DNA of 36,890 nucleotides. It comes from Clostridiales bacterium. Lineage in GTDB: Bacteria > Bacillota > Clostridia > Christensenellales > JAISNN01. Within the stretch, counting starts at the first letter, position 1. Every line of letters starts with the position of its first letter. This document shows, piece after piece, positions 1 through 10,365 of the stretch. The position numbers and the translations under genes are program-made. The notes below the pieces were generated by a model. That model was not told the origin of the DNA. It did not search any database and saw only the letters and a list, made by a program, of their open reading frames with translations. The stretch lies in the NCBI GenBank assembly GCA_031273825.1, contig JAISRB010000096.1:1-36890 (forward strand). The letters run 5' to 3'.

Positions 1-3000
1 CCGATAATCATCGCGCTGACGCCGTTCCACACCGCATCGGCGACATATCTGTCTCCTACCGGATTTCCTACATCAAAGGTCGTGCCCGGAGCTAAACCGC
101 CAAGCAATTCGTTCTGGAAACCCTCAAGCCCGGCCTTTAAGGCAAAGGCATTGAGGTTTATCGACAGGATCGTCGTCAAATCGGAGCCGGAGGCGTTGAT
201 GACTATGTCGGTTGAGGTGACAAAAGGATCTTTTGTCTCCGTCTCCTCCGTCTCGCCCTCGGCCTGGCCGAGCAAGCCCGCCGCCGCGCCCTCGAGGGCT
301 ATTCCGCCGACAATGTTTCTGAGGTTGATGGTGTCGACCGTAGCGAGAGGAATAAACGTATACAGCGTAATCGGATCAATAGCCGGCGCGCTGGTAAAAG
401 ACGCCGCCAGACCTTGCAATGAAACGCTAACCTTTATATCTCCGCCTATTCTCGCCATGACCGAAAGCCCCGTCTCGCCTAAAGCAAAGAAGTAAGCCAT
501 ATCCATGTCGCCCATAGCATACGCCCAACCGAGCTCTCCGGCCAGACCCATGGTGGAAAAGCCTGTTGCAGAATTATATAAGTGAATATCCGGAACCTTA
601 ACGGTAAAGTTGTAGGTCACGTCGAGGAGAATGCCGAGCTGACCGTTGAGCGCGTTGGTGGCGTCGTTATTTTTGAATTTGTCGCTAAGCGGGTCGCCCG
701 ACGAGGACGTGTTATTGCCCGAGCGAATCTTGTAGATATATATATTGCTTGTCTGGCCGTCTGCTACAGGCGTTGTTCCGTCGGAATACACGGCTCCGTT
801 GACGGAATCGGGTCTGCCGTTCTTAATTGACTCGCGGTTTTGAACGAGCAGGGTGCCGACAAACATATCCGCGCTGGCGCCGTCGGTGCTCTGGAGGGTG
901 TTGTCTATGATGCTGAGCAAGCCCGCGAAGTCGCCGAGACCGTATTTTGCGTTGATGAGGACAAATTTGCCCTTGTTTGCCCCGAACGCACCGAAGTCTA
1001 CCGCTCCGTCCTTGGTCAGGTCGAGGTTTGCGTTGAAGGTCAGTCTGACCTGAGGATTTCCGTTCGTCGAGAAAGCCGTCATGACGCCCTTTGCGGTGAA
1101 GTCCTCGAGGTCAAAGACGACGTCGGACAGCGACAAAATGCTTTCGTCGCCCTCCTCGGGCGCTCTGCCCATCATCTCGAGCAGGCTTGCGAGAAGCTCG
1201 TTGGTCAGGTTGATTTGTATCTTTGCCGCGGCCGCGTCTGACAGCTCCTCGCCGCCGAAGAGATCGGACGACGTCGGCAGCAGCGACGACAGCAGCTTGT
1301 GAATGTTGATTTCGTTGATGGCAAGCCTCAAGCCCTTGCCGTTGGAGTAGTCGGACGCGCCGACAAGACCCGACATGTCGATAAAGCCTATTCCGTCGTC
1401 GACATAAAAGCCGAATACAAGGCGCTCCGACGTCAGCATGCCGAGACCGTCACGCGTTCTGGCCCAAAGCTCGATGAGCAGGTCGGTGTTGTATATGCTC
1501 GCGCGGTCGATTGTCAAATCGGCTTTGAGAGCGTAGGTAAGCTTTGCGCCGGCGTTGTAGTTGACGCTGACCTTGCCGAGCGCGCCGTAGGTCGTCTCCT
1601 CGCCGACGGTTATCGCGCCGAGTAATGCGTTGATAAAGTTGTTGAGCCCGTCTTGACTCTCGGAGTCGCCCAAAAGCTCGACGGCTATCTCCGCCTCGAC
1701 CGCGCCGTGAATCGTCGCGTTGTCGACGAGATCGGCGAGGTTTGTATAAGCCTCGTCGGAGGTTATCTTGTCAAAGTAACGCTCGGAATAGCCAAAGGTT
1801 ATGCCGGTCAGTTTGAAACCGATAAACGGATTGACCGTCGCCGTTCCGCTCGCGTCGGTGTAGTTGAGACCGATATCAAAGCCTACGCCGAGGATATCCA
1901 TAAAGTTAAACCCGACCTTTAGGTTTGGCCCGAGCTGCTCGACGAGCAAACCGAGGTTGTAGCCCAAGAGAATTTCGAGCATGTTGGTTATGCTTGTCGG
2001 GGTGATGTTTACCGAGCCGCTAAGCGCCCCGAACACCGCGTTTAGGTTGTTGAATATGTCGTCAAAGGTCACGTCCGCGCTTGCGCCGAGGTCTCCGTCG
2101 CCGGAGCCCGACTCTGCAAGCTGATTTTCACTGCCCACGTCCGCGAGAGAGCCGACTAACGGCCCGGCTATGCCGGCGATGATATCGGCTATGTTTATGC
2201 CGGTAAGCTTGATTTTGCTTCCGAAGAGTCTGTCGGCGTTGATTTCGCCGAAGTAGAGACCCGTCAGGTCGATATATACCTCGCTGCCGAAGTTGAATAT
2301 GCCGAAGAGCTGCTCTCCGATAATATTTTTTGCCACTAAGCTAAACTCGGCGTCGCTTGTCGTCTCAAGGTCTATTCTCATGTTGATGTCGATATAAACC
2401 TCGCCCGCGCCCGGAATCGTGCCCGTGCCCTTTATCTGTATGTCGCCGAATATTTGCTCTAAGGTGAGATAGCCGCTTGCCTTAGGGAAAGCCGCCTCAC
2501 CCTTTGTGTCGCTGACGCCGAAGAAGAAAGCGTCTACTCCGATTTCGAGACCCGTAATCTTGTCGCCGTTAGCGTTATATGCCGCAAGACCGATATTGAC
2601 CTCGCCGGCGTCTGTCGCCCAGCCGAAGGTCGCGCCGATACCCGGAATAAGCGCGCCGATTTTGTCGTAGATTTCCTCGGTTAAGAGGCCGAGAATTACT
2701 TCGGCGACGCTCTCTTTGAGGATTTCTACGGTTATCTTGCCCGTTGCATCGTCGTAGCCACCGACTATGCTGCCGATAAGCTTGTCGAGAAGGTCGGCCG
2801 CCGGATCGTCGGCCGAAACCGCCATGCTTTCATCTTTTGTCGTGACGCCCGCAAAGACTTGGCTCAAGTCGAGCTTGATGTTGGTGAGCTTTAGCTGTCT
2901 GATGTTGAAAGCCTCGAAGTCTAAGGCAAACACCTTGAGACTGCCGAAGTCGACGTATGCCGTCTCGTCCGCGCCTACGTAATAGAAGCTGAAGTCTTTT

Positions 3001-6000
3001 TGACCGTAGGCGTCTACCGTCTCGAAGGACACTCTAAAGGTCTCAAGCGCGGTTATTCCCGTGATTGTCAGGGTATAAGTCATGTCGCCTAAGCCCGGAA
3101 GCTCGCCGGCTCCCGAAACAACTATGTTTTCGAGGAGGCCGTCGATCGACAGCTCGGAGTATTGAGCCGCGACGGCTCTTTTGAGGGTTCCCTCGCCGAG
3201 CGCCACGGACTTGATGTTGAAACCGAGGGTTTCGAGAGCTATCCCAAAGGACAAGCCCAGCTCGCCGCTGTTTGCGTTAAACAACGCGCCAAAGGTTATC
3301 GGAGGCAGAATGTCCTCCAGATATTTCATAACCTCGTCGCCGACGGCGTCGCCGATAAGCGCGACAATGTTTTGATAGTTTGAGTTTATGGTGATTACGC
3401 CGTCTTTATATTCGCCGTTTATAAGCGCGAATATGTCGGCTAAGCCAAATTGTACGCCCGAGTCGTCGGCGGTCGCCAAAGCTCCGACCGTGTAAGACTG
3501 CTGAGTACCGCCCGCCGTTTTGACTCCGAGCAAATCGGCAAGGTCAAAAGGTATGGCGATTTTGCTGATATTCATGCTGAGAAGGTCAAAGCCGAATATG
3601 TTGGTCAGACCGAGGTCGACATACAGCATTGTTGCCGCAGCGTCGTAGTAGACCGCAAAGAGCGGGCTTGACGCGGTCATGACCTCTAAGGAGAACTCTA
3701 AGCTGCCAAGGTCGAGAGGGTTTATAAGCGTCAATTCGTATCTCAGGTTAGGGTCGGACAGGTTCTTTCCGAACAGGTCGGCGTCGCCCGAAACGGTGAT
3801 GACGGATAATAAATCGTTTACGTCAATATAGGTGGACTTTTCGTCGTCGGGAACCTTGACGGCGGTCGTTATGTTTTTGGCCGCGTCGGTTCCGAAATAG
3901 AGAGACGTCAAGTCGGCGACTATGCCTATCGACTCCTCAAAGTAGTTGAATTCAACGCTAAACAGGAGGTCATAAATGTCGGCGTAAGCACCAACGCTGA
4001 CAGGAGGCAGGAAGTCTTTGATATAGCCTATAAGCTCCGCGCCGATAAGCTCTGACAGCAACTCGACAAAGGAGTCGTTGCTCAAAGCTACGCTGGATCT
4101 GCCCGTCTCTTTGTCAAAGGCGACTATGTCGAGAAGCTCGAGGATTTCGGCGAGCGTCAATCCGCTTTCCGCGGCGGTTTCGCCGCCGGTTCCGCTGCCC
4201 GTGTCGTCTATTGCCTCGGCAAACGTCGCGGCGATATGACCTTGAACGGTATTGTCGTCGCCAAGGTCTATTTTTATGCGGCTGAGGTTGAGATCGGCAA
4301 GGCTAAAGCCTAACACTCTGATTTCGTTGCCAAAATCGACGTATAACGTATTGTCGTGGAAGTATACGCCGAACAGCACTCCTCCGAACCGATCGTATGT
4401 AAGCAATGACAGCGAAAGCGCGCCCGTGTCGGGCAGCAGGTCGAGACCCGAAATGGTCAAACGGTAGTTGACCGCCCCTAAGCTAGCGAGTTGAGCTATT
4501 CCGTTAAAGGATATAGTGCTGTAGTCAAAGTTTTTGTAGGCCGTCTTTAGGTCGTCGGGCATGTCGTAGACCGCCTCTCCGTCGCCTATCTTTTTGATAA
4601 AGAGATCGATATGACCGACCTTATTGCCGCCGAGGCCAAGCTCTATGCCTACGCCGGGCGCCTTGCTTTCGTTGAAGAGCGCGGACAGCTTGAGGTCAAA
4701 ATCGGCCGCGTTGAGGAAGCTTATGACGGTCTCGCCTAAGTTCTCTAACATTTCGTCGACTTTTTCGGTGACTCCTTCGAGAATACCTTGTATGTCTTCA
4801 GGTAATTCAGCAAGAATCTCGTCGTATACCGGCTTTAAATCTTCGCCGACGTCGTCTAAAACCTCGGTAAGACCAAGGCTGTCAAGCAAGGATATTATCG
4901 TATCGGACGTAATGTCGATATAGATTCTGCCGTCGCTAGCGCCTATGCTGTTGATAAAGAGGTTGATTAGATAATCGACGTCTATCGTCAGCTTGAACTC
5001 GCCGTCGGCCGAGTCGGCATAAGCCGACGCGCCGGAGAGGTCGTAGACCGCGCCCGCGAGCAGGGTGCTGGCATTGGCGGATTCCGCGGAGACTTCCTCG
5101 GCAAAGTATTCTAAGTCGCCTACGAGGTCGTTCATTATTTTTTGGAGGTCGAGACCGCCTATTCTTATTTTGCCGATACCTAATTTTTCGGCGTTAAGGT
5201 GGATATAGCTAATATCAACCGCGGTCAGGTCGAGATATATCGAGCCGTCGTCATAATAGGCGGCGATGACTCTCTCGTCGGTGCCTTTTTTGAAGACGTC
5301 TATGACTATTTGGTTTCTCTCTTTGACCTTAGGGTCAAGCCTTATGTCTACCCTTATGTCTATCTCTCCGACGTCGGGAATCTCACCCTCGCCCGTCAAT
5401 CTCAAGGAGTAGATATCAAAGGTTTGAATAAACGGAGGCAGCTCTACGTTGATAACTCTCGTCGAAACATTTATTTGCTGAAGAGTAAAGTTGAAATCGA
5501 CCGAGTTGCTCCCTTGTTTGGCATATTTTCCGTTGAGCTCCGCACCGATAAGGCTGCCGTTTATGTAGGTCAACGACAATGAGGAGCCGGCAAAAGGAGC
5601 TCTGTCTTCGTATACGCCGTCGGCTATCTCTACCTTTAGGCCGATAAGCTCGGCTATTATGTAGTCGTACCCGAGCGTCGTTACGCGTTCATATGTATAA
5701 GGCGCGCCCGTAGCGTCTATTGCCTTGACCTTTTCGATTTCGCTGACAAGCGGCTTTTGGGTCAGCTCTAAAAAGAGAACGTTGAGGTCGATCGGGTTAG
5801 TATCCTTTGTCGCATCCAAAACCGTGTCTTTGACAAGACCGAATGCGCCGACGACCACCGACAGCAACGTGTCGATGTCTACCTGCGCCTCGACGGTGAC
5901 AAGCGTCGTTCCGTTTTGGCCTCTCGCAGGAGAGCTGGTGACGACCGACGCCGACGGGAACAGCAGACTGCCCAAAATCGACGATATGTCGAGACCTATG

Positions 6001-6521
6001 TCGAGACTGCCGAGAACTCCGGCTACGTCGAGATCAAAAAAACCGCTCGCCGTCTTTCCTAAGGCGGTGAGTATGTCAATCTTGTTTAGGTTGAAGTTAA
6101 ATTGACCCGCCGACACAAAAATCGAGTCGTTGAGAGCGTAAAGCCCGGCAACTAACTCAAACGACGGCGTGCCCGAGATCGCATCGGGAGTCAAATCGGT
6201 TATTTCTACTAATAACTGATTGTCTACCTTAACGCTGTCGTCGGGATCGACGTCAAACTGCGCCTGAATCTTAAAGGCGTATTTGTTTATACCGGCGGAC
6301 GCCTCAAAACGACTGTCTATGCTAAACGTCGTCTGTTTTGCTCCTCCGCTTTGAACGCCTCCGATGGTTGTTAAAACCTTATCGAGCGTTTGATTTCCCG
6401 ACCATGTTTCGGTTGTCACCGTCACGGTAGGTTTTGCCTTGGCGCACGCCGCAAGTAAAACGGCGAACATCAGGCAAAGAACTAAAATCGATATTTTTTT
6501 GATACCAATCTTGGTCGACAT
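1..6521 (-). CDS. Very large repetitive lipoprotein (>=2173 codons, 3' end beyond the left edge)
   Basis: Reverse-strand translation is open from ATG at 6521 to the window edge. N-terminus MSTKIGIKKISILVLCLMFAVLLAACAKAKP has a lipobox (LLAAC). Strong SD AAGGAGG sits just upstream. Recurrent motifs such as LYVDFG..LGFSLADLNLSRIKI and YVDLGLTNIFGFDLLSMNISKI. Confidence 0.88.
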   Translation of the reverse strand, partial: MSTKIGIKKISILVLCLMFAVLLAACAKAKPTVTVTTETWSGNQTLDKVLTTIGGVQSGGAKQTTFSIDSRFEASAGINKYAFKIQAQFDVDPDDSVKVDNQLLVEITDLTPDAISGTPSFELVAGLYALNDSIFVSAGQFNFNLNKIDILTALGKTASGFFDLDVAGVLGSLDIGLDISSILGSLLFPSASVVTSSPARGQNGTTLVTVEAQVDIDTLLSVVVGAFGLVKDTVLDATKDTNPIDLNVLFLELTQKPLVSEIEKVKAIDATGAPYTYERVTTLGYDYIIAELIGLKVEIADGVYEDRAPFAGSSLSLTYINGSLIGAELNGKYAKQGSNSVDFNFTLQQINVSTRVINVELPPFIQTFDIYSLRLTGEGEIPDVGEIDIRVDIRLDPKVKERNQIVIDVFKKGTDERVIAAYYDDGSIYLDLTAVDISYIHLNAEKLGIGKIRIGGLDLQKIMNDLVGDLEYFAEEVSAESANASTLLAGAVYDLSGASAYADSADGEFKLTIDVDYLINLFINSIGASDGRIYIDITSDTIISLLDSLGLTEVLDDVGEDLKPVYDEILAELPEDIQGILEGVTEKVDEMLENLGETVISFLNAADFDLKLSALFNESKAPGVGIELGLGGNKVGHIDLFIKKIGDGEAVYDMPDDLKTAYKNFDYSTISFNGIAQLASLGAVNYRLTISGLDLLPDTGALSLSLLTYDRFGGVLFGVYFHDNTLYVDFGNEIRVLGFSLADLNLSRIKIDLGDDNTVQGHIAATFAEAIDDTGSGTGGETAAESGLTLAEILELLDIVAFDKETGRSSVALSNDSFVELLSELIGAELIGYIKDFLPPVSVGAYADIYDLLFSVEFNYFEESIGIVADLTSLYFGTDAAKNITTAVKVPDDEKSTYIDVNDLLSVITVSGDADLFGKNLSDPNLRYELTLINPLDLGSLEFSLEVMTASSPLFAVYYDAAATMLYVDLGLTNIFGFDLLSMNISKIAIPFDLADLLGVKTAGGTQQSYTVGALATADDSGVQFGLADIFALINGEYKDGVITINSNYQNIVALIGDAVGDEVMKYLEDILPPITFGALFNANSGELGLSFGIALETLGFNIKSVALGEGTLKRAVAAQYSELSIDGLLENIVVSGAGELPGLGDMTYTLTITGITALETFRVSFETVDAYGQKDFSFYYVGADETAYVDFGSLKVFALDFEAFNIRQLKLTNIKLDLSQVFAGVTTKDESMAVSADDPAADLLDKLIGSIVGGYDDATGKITVEILKESVAEVILGLLTEEIYDKIGALIPGIGATFGWATDAGEVNIGLAAYNANGDKITGLEIGVDAFFFGVSDTKGEAAFPKASGYLTLEQIFGDIQIKGTGTIPGAGEVYIDINMRIDLETTSDAEFSLVAKNIIGEQLFGIFNFGSEVYIDLTGLYFGEINADRLFGSKIKLTGINIADIIAGIAGPLVGSLADVGSENQLAESGSGDGDLGASADVTFDDIFNNLNAVFGALSGSVNITPTSITNMLEILLGYNLGLLVEQLGPNLKVGFNFMDILGVGFDIGLNYTDASGTATVNPFIGFKLTGITFGYSERYFDKITSDEAYTNLADLVDNATIHGAVEAEIAVELLGDSESQDGLNNFINALLGAITVGEETTYGALGKVSVNYNAGAKLTYALKADLTIDRASIYNTDLLIELWARTRDGLGMLTSERLVFGFYVDDGIGFIDMSGLVGASDYSNGKGLRLAINEINIHKLLSSLLPTSSDLFGGEELSDAAAAKIQINLTNELLASLLEMMGRAPEEGDESILSLSDVVFDLEDFTAKGVMTAFSTNGNPQVRLTFNANLDLTKDGAVDFGAFGANKGKFVLINAKYGLGDFAGLLSIIDNTLQSTDGASADMFVGTLLVQNRESIKNGRPDSVNGAVYSDGTTPVADGQTSNIYIYKIRSGNNTSSSGDPLSDKFKNNDATNALNGQLGILLDVTYNFTVKVPDIHLYNSATGFSTMGLAGELGWAYAMGDMDMAYFFALGETGLSVMARIGGDIKVSVSLQGLAASFTSAPAIDPITLYTFIPLATVDTINLRNIVGGIALEGAAAGLLGQAEGETEETETKDPFVTSTDIVINASGSDLTTILSINLNAFALKAGLEGFQNELLGGLAPGTTFDVGNPVGDRYVADAVWNGVSAMII

Positions 6522-6572
6522 AATAGGCCTCCTTGTGTCAAGACTATCATATAGATAATCTTAGCTATAACC

Positions 6573-6601
6573 ATTTTACACCATAAACGGCCGTTAGTCA
6601 A
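6573..6601 (-). promoter_or_regulatory. Sigma70-type promoter for the large lipoprotein gene
   Basis: Reverse strand TTGACT-N17-TAAAAT, about 50 nt upstream of the ATG at 6521. Confidence 0.6.
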
Positions 6602-6781
6602 TAGCAAATTGAAAAATTCTTTTAAAAATTTTTAATTTTTTTTGCTTTTTTGGACTTTTAAGGACTTTTTGAGACTTATTTGGCTCTTTTTTATACTGTA
6701 GTCTAATTTATTTCAAGCATTTCTGCGGCCGCCGGCTTATTTTTTGCGTCAAATCGTTAGCGCATTGCCGCCCGAATGTGA

Positions 6782-6787
6782 TATAAT
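6782..6787 (+). promoter_or_regulatory. Extended -10 element (TGATATAAT) directly before the ATP-grasp start codon
   Basis: TG-A-TATAAT ends 7 nt before the ATG at 6794; no SD between them. Confidence 0.4.
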
Positions 6788-6793
6788 ATCGGT

Positions 6794-7774
6794 ATGAAAA
6801 ACGCTCTTATCGTCTATAACGGCTTTTTGAACGCGGCCGGGCCGCCGGCTCACGCCGAAAGCTTTGTCGCGGCCGCCAAAAAATCGGGGATTTCTATGAA
6901 AGCCGTCAAAAACGACTCTCTCGCCCGCGCGTTATTTATGTACGCGCCCGCGCGACAATATCACGACCCTTTGCCGCTGTGCCCGTCGTCGTGCGATTTT
7001 ATAATTTTTTGGGATAAGGACGTCATTCTTTGCAGAATTCTGCAAGATATGGGTTTCAAGGTCTTTAACGCCGCCCGCCCTATCGAAATTTGCGACGACA
7101 AGGCTCTGACGGCAGTCGAGCTTCGCGGCAAGGCCGACATGCCCGAAACCGCCGTCGCGCCCGCGACCTTTGACAATATAGGATATACCTCGCTCGGCTT
7201 TGCCGACATAGCCGCCGAAAGCCTCGGCTTTCCTCTCGTCGTCAAGGAACGCAAGGGCTCGCTCGGACAACAGGTTTATATCGTGCGTGACCGCGAGAGT
7301 TTACTGAATACTGTAATCGCTCACGACCGCGCGCCGCTGCTCTTTCAAAAATTTATAGACACAAGCAACAGCATGAGGTTTTTTGAGGACGGCCTGCGCG
7401 CCGCCGCCGAGGCCTCGCCGCCCGTCTTTGACGACAAAAAAACCGTCTCCTGCGACCTGAGGATATATGTAATAGGAAAAAAGACCGCCTCCGCCGTAGT
7501 AAGGAGGAGCGTCTCCGATTTTAGAGCCAATATCGCGCAAGGCTCTACGCCTATGGCTTATATTCCGACGGAGGAGGAAAGCCTGCTCGCCGAAACGGCG
7601 GCGGTCGCGCTCGGACTTGACTTTTGCGGCGTGGATATCGTCGCCGACGCAAGCGGAAAGCGGTATCTTTTGGAGGTCAACAGCAACGCCGGCTTTTTGG
7701 GCTTTTATCGGACGCACGGCGTAAATATCGCCGAAATGATATTGCAATATATAATCGGCAAAACCCGCCGATAA
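6794..7774 (+). CDS. ATP-grasp / RimK-like ligase family protein
   Basis: ORF 326 aa; ATP-grasp-like segments FPLVVKERKGSLGQQVYIVRD, DLRIYVIGKK, LGLDFCGVDIVAD..KRYLLEVNSNAGFLGF. Confidence 0.8.
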   Translation: MKNALIVYNGFLNAAGPPAHAESFVAAAKKSGISMKAVKNDSLARALFMYAPARQYHDPLPLCPSSCDFIIFWDKDVILCRILQDMGFKVFNAARPIEICDDKALTAVELRGKADMPETAVAPATFDNIGYTSLGFADIAAESLGFPLVVKERKGSLGQQVYIVRDRESLLNTVIAHDRAPLLFQKFIDTSNSMRFFEDGLRAAAEASPPVFDDKKTVSCDLRIYVIGKKTASAVVRRSVSDFRANIAQGSTPMAYIPTEEESLLAETAAVALGLDFCGVDIVADASGKRYLLEVNSNAGFLGFYRTHGVNIAEMILQYIIGKTRR

Positions 7775-7829
7775 GCCGCAAAACAAAGACTATAACCTAG
7801 AATAAAAAAACATAGGGAGAACATGTTTT

Positions 7830-8624
7830 ATGATAGACTCGCACACTCATTCGGAGCATTCGGCCGATTCGGTCATGCCGCTTAACACGCTGATAGACAC
7901 GGCAATCGGCAAGGGGCTTGATTATCTCGCCGTCACCGACCACATGGACAGAGATTTTATCTATTGCGTAAACAACAAGGAGGTCGCCCAGCTCGACCTA
8001 CCGGCCTACGCCGCCGCGATGAGGGCGGCAAAGGAGCGGTACGCCGGCAAAATCAAGCTGGCGTTCGGCATAGAGTGCGGATATTCGGCGGACTCTCTGC
8101 CGATTTCAAAAAAAGAGCTTTGTCAATATGACTACGACGTCATCATCAATTCGGTGCATACCGTCAAAAACGAGGATATATACGACCCCGTCTACTATGA
8201 GGGCAAGACCAAAGACCAAATATTTTTGCCCTATATCGAGGCGTTATCCGAAAGCCTCGACGCGGATTATCCCTTTGACATAATAGGACACATAGGATAT
8301 ATAGCGCGAAAGGCTCCCTTTCCGTTTGTTTACGCCGATTACGACGGGCTGTTTGACGCGATATTCAAAAAAATTATCCAAAAGGGCAAGTGCATGGAGG
8401 TCAACTCGCACGTCAAGTTCGCACCCGTCGACTTCTTTCCGGGGGCAGACCTCGTCAAACGCTACCGCGAGCTGGGAGGCGAGCTTGTCACCTTTTCGTC
8501 CGACGCGCATCAGGCGGAGCGCGTCGCGGAAAAATACGGGCTTGTCACGGGTATGCTGAAGCAACTCGGTTTCAAATACGTCGCCGGCTATATGCGGCGC
8601 AAACCCGAAATGTACGCCATATAA
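7830..8624 (+). CDS. PHP-domain phosphoesterase, histidinol-phosphatase-like
   Basis: N-terminal MIDSHTHSEHSADS, YLAVTDHMDRDF and SSDAHQAERVAEKYG are PHP motifs. Confidence 0.85.
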   Translation: MIDSHTHSEHSADSVMPLNTLIDTAIGKGLDYLAVTDHMDRDFIYCVNNKEVAQLDLPAYAAAMRAAKERYAGKIKLAFGIECGYSADSLPISKKELCQYDYDVIINSVHTVKNEDIYDPVYYEGKTKDQIFLPYIEALSESLDADYPFDIIGHIGYIARKAPFPFVYADYDGLFDAIFKKIIQKGKCMEVNSHVKFAPVDFFPGADLVKRYRELGGELVTFSSDAHQAERVAEKYGLVTGMLKQLGFKYVAGYMRRKPEMYAI

Positions 8625-8673
8625 AAACCCTCACAAAAAGAAAAACCGCTTTTCTAAAGGAAATCAAAGAGTA

Positions 8674-9321
8674 ATGCTGACTATAAAATATCAAAAGACG
8701 GGTTCCGCGATATATATCTCTCATATCGACACGCTTCGCGGCATAATCAGAGCCATACGCCGAGCCGGACTCGACGTCGCCTATTCCGACGGCTTCAATC
8801 CGCACCCGAGGCTATATCTTTCGCCGCCGTTGCCGCTGTTTGCCGCAAGCCTCGCCGAATATTTTTCCGTCGAAACGGAGGAGACGGCGGAGGAATTTTT
8901 TGAACGCTACAAAAAGGCGTGTCCGCCCGGTCTGCCGCCCGTAAAAATCTTTTTTACTCCAAAAAACCCCAACCTCGCCGGCAAGCTTTTTGCCGCCGAC
9001 TATATGTTCTCGACGGACGCGCCCGTCGGTCAAGACCTGCTCGACGGCTTTTTGTCGCGCGAAAGCATTCCCTTTGTCAACCGCGCCGGCAAGGAAAAAG
9101 ACGTCAGACCGTTTATATACGGTCTGACGGCGGAGCAAGGCGGCGCAAGGGCGCGTCTTGACTCTAACGGCATAAGACCCGACGCGCTCGCCGCCGAAAT
9201 AGAAAAAACCCTCGGCGTAAGAGTCAAGGCCGCAACAAAAACCGCGCAATACGCGCGGCTCGGAGACGGATTGATAGAAGCCGATAGCTTTTTGACGGAG
9301 CTATCGCATACCGCGCTTTAA
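8674..9321 (+). CDS. TIGR03936 / DUF2344 radical-SAM-associated protein
   Basis: LTIKYQKTGSAIYISHIDTLRGIIRAIRRAGLDVAYSDGFNPHPRLYLSPPLPL is characteristic of DUF2344. Confidence 0.85.
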   Translation: MLTIKYQKTGSAIYISHIDTLRGIIRAIRRAGLDVAYSDGFNPHPRLYLSPPLPLFAASLAEYFSVETEETAEEFFERYKKACPPGLPPVKIFFTPKNPNLAGKLFAADYMFSTDAPVGQDLLDGFLSRESIPFVNRAGKEKDVRPFIYGLTAEQGGARARLDSNGIRPDALAAEIEKTLGVRVKAATKTAQYARLGDGLIEADSFLTELSHTAL

Positions 9322-9330
9322 GACAAAGCC

Positions 9331-10365
9331 CTAATTTGACGGCAGGCCGCCCTCAAATATCACCGTTTTGTTTCCCTCGGTTATTTTGCCTATAGGATAG
9401 CAATCCGCGCCGTATTTTGCCATATGGTCAATAAAGAAGTCCTCCGACCCCGCGCGGACAACTATCGTCATGCCGACGCCCATATTAAAGGTTTTGAGAA
9501 GCTCATAGTCGTCGGTATCGGTGACGGCTTTGATAAATTTAAAAATCGGCAAAAGCCTTATTTTTGAGAGGTCAATGACCGCGCTCAGGTTGCAAGGCAA
9601 AATTCTGTTGAGATTGCCCTTGATTCCCCCGCCTGTTATGTGCGCCATGCCGTGCAAATCGGCGTTTTTAAACAGACCTATAAGCTCGTTATAATAAGAC
9701 CTGTGCGGCTTCAAAATAACATCGATAAATTTTTCTCCGCAAATGTCGGCGTTTATGACCTCGGGCTTTTCTTTCATCAGCAATCTCAAAAACGAATATC
9801 CGTTGGTGTGAATTCCGTTTGAGGCGATTGCCAAAACCGTATCGCCCTCAACAATCGCCACTCCGTCGATAAGCCCGTCTCTTTCGGCTATTCCGACTAT
9901 GCTCGACGTCAAAATATACGTTCCCTTTTCAACGACGTTGGGCTGTTCCGACGTTTCGCCGCCCGTCAGAACGCTTCCGTTTTCGAGACAGGCGCGGGCT
10001 ATAGTCTTGACTATTCTCTCGACGATATCGGGCTGCATTTTGCCGCAGATAATCGCGTCCTGAACCGTCAGCGGCGTCGCGCCCATGACGAGAATGTCGT
10101 TTGTCAGATGGTTTATCATATCATAGCAGACGTTTTCGATTTTGTCGTATTCCGCGGCAAGCTTTTGTTTTGAGCCGGGCTCTTCCGTCTTTAAGACGAG
10201 CACCGGGTTTTTTATTTCGGGAAACTTAATATCGTATACCGACGCGAAAGCCCCCGTCTTGTTTAAAACCCTGCCGTTTTTGCCGTCGATATAGCCCGCC
10301 ATCTTTTTTTTCGTCTCGTCCGCCGCGTTTATGTCCACGCCCGATTTTTCGTAGGTTATGCCCAT
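9331..10365 (-). CDS. purM: Phosphoribosylformylglycinamidine cyclo-ligase (AIR synthetase)
   Basis: YEKSGVDINAADETKKKM, GASVYDI-like segment, VLTGGETSEQP, HITGGGIKGNLNRILP, GVGMTIVV. Confidence 0.92.
   Translation of the reverse strand: MGITYEKSGVDINAADETKKKMAGYIDGKNGRVLNKTGAFASVYDIKFPEIKNPVLVLKTEEPGSKQKLAAEYDKIENVCYDMINHLTNDILVMGATPLTVQDAIICGKMQPDIVERIVKTIARACLENGSVLTGGETSEQPNVVEKGTYILTSSIVGIAERDGLIDGVAIVEGDTVLAIASNGIHTNGYSFLRLLMKEKPEVINADICGEKFIDVILKPHRSYYNELIGLFKNADLHGMAHITGGGIKGNLNRILPCNLSAVIDLSKIRLLPIFKFIKAVTDTDDYELLKTFNMGVGMTIVVRAGSEDFFIDHMAKYGADCYPIGKITEGNKTVIFEGGLPSN

Noticed and set aside
82-6105. Plus-strand ORFs in the track (137, 133, 127, 126 aa, etc.)
   Set aside because: They are antisense shadows of the continuous minus-strand lipoprotein frame, low complexity and without recognisable domains.
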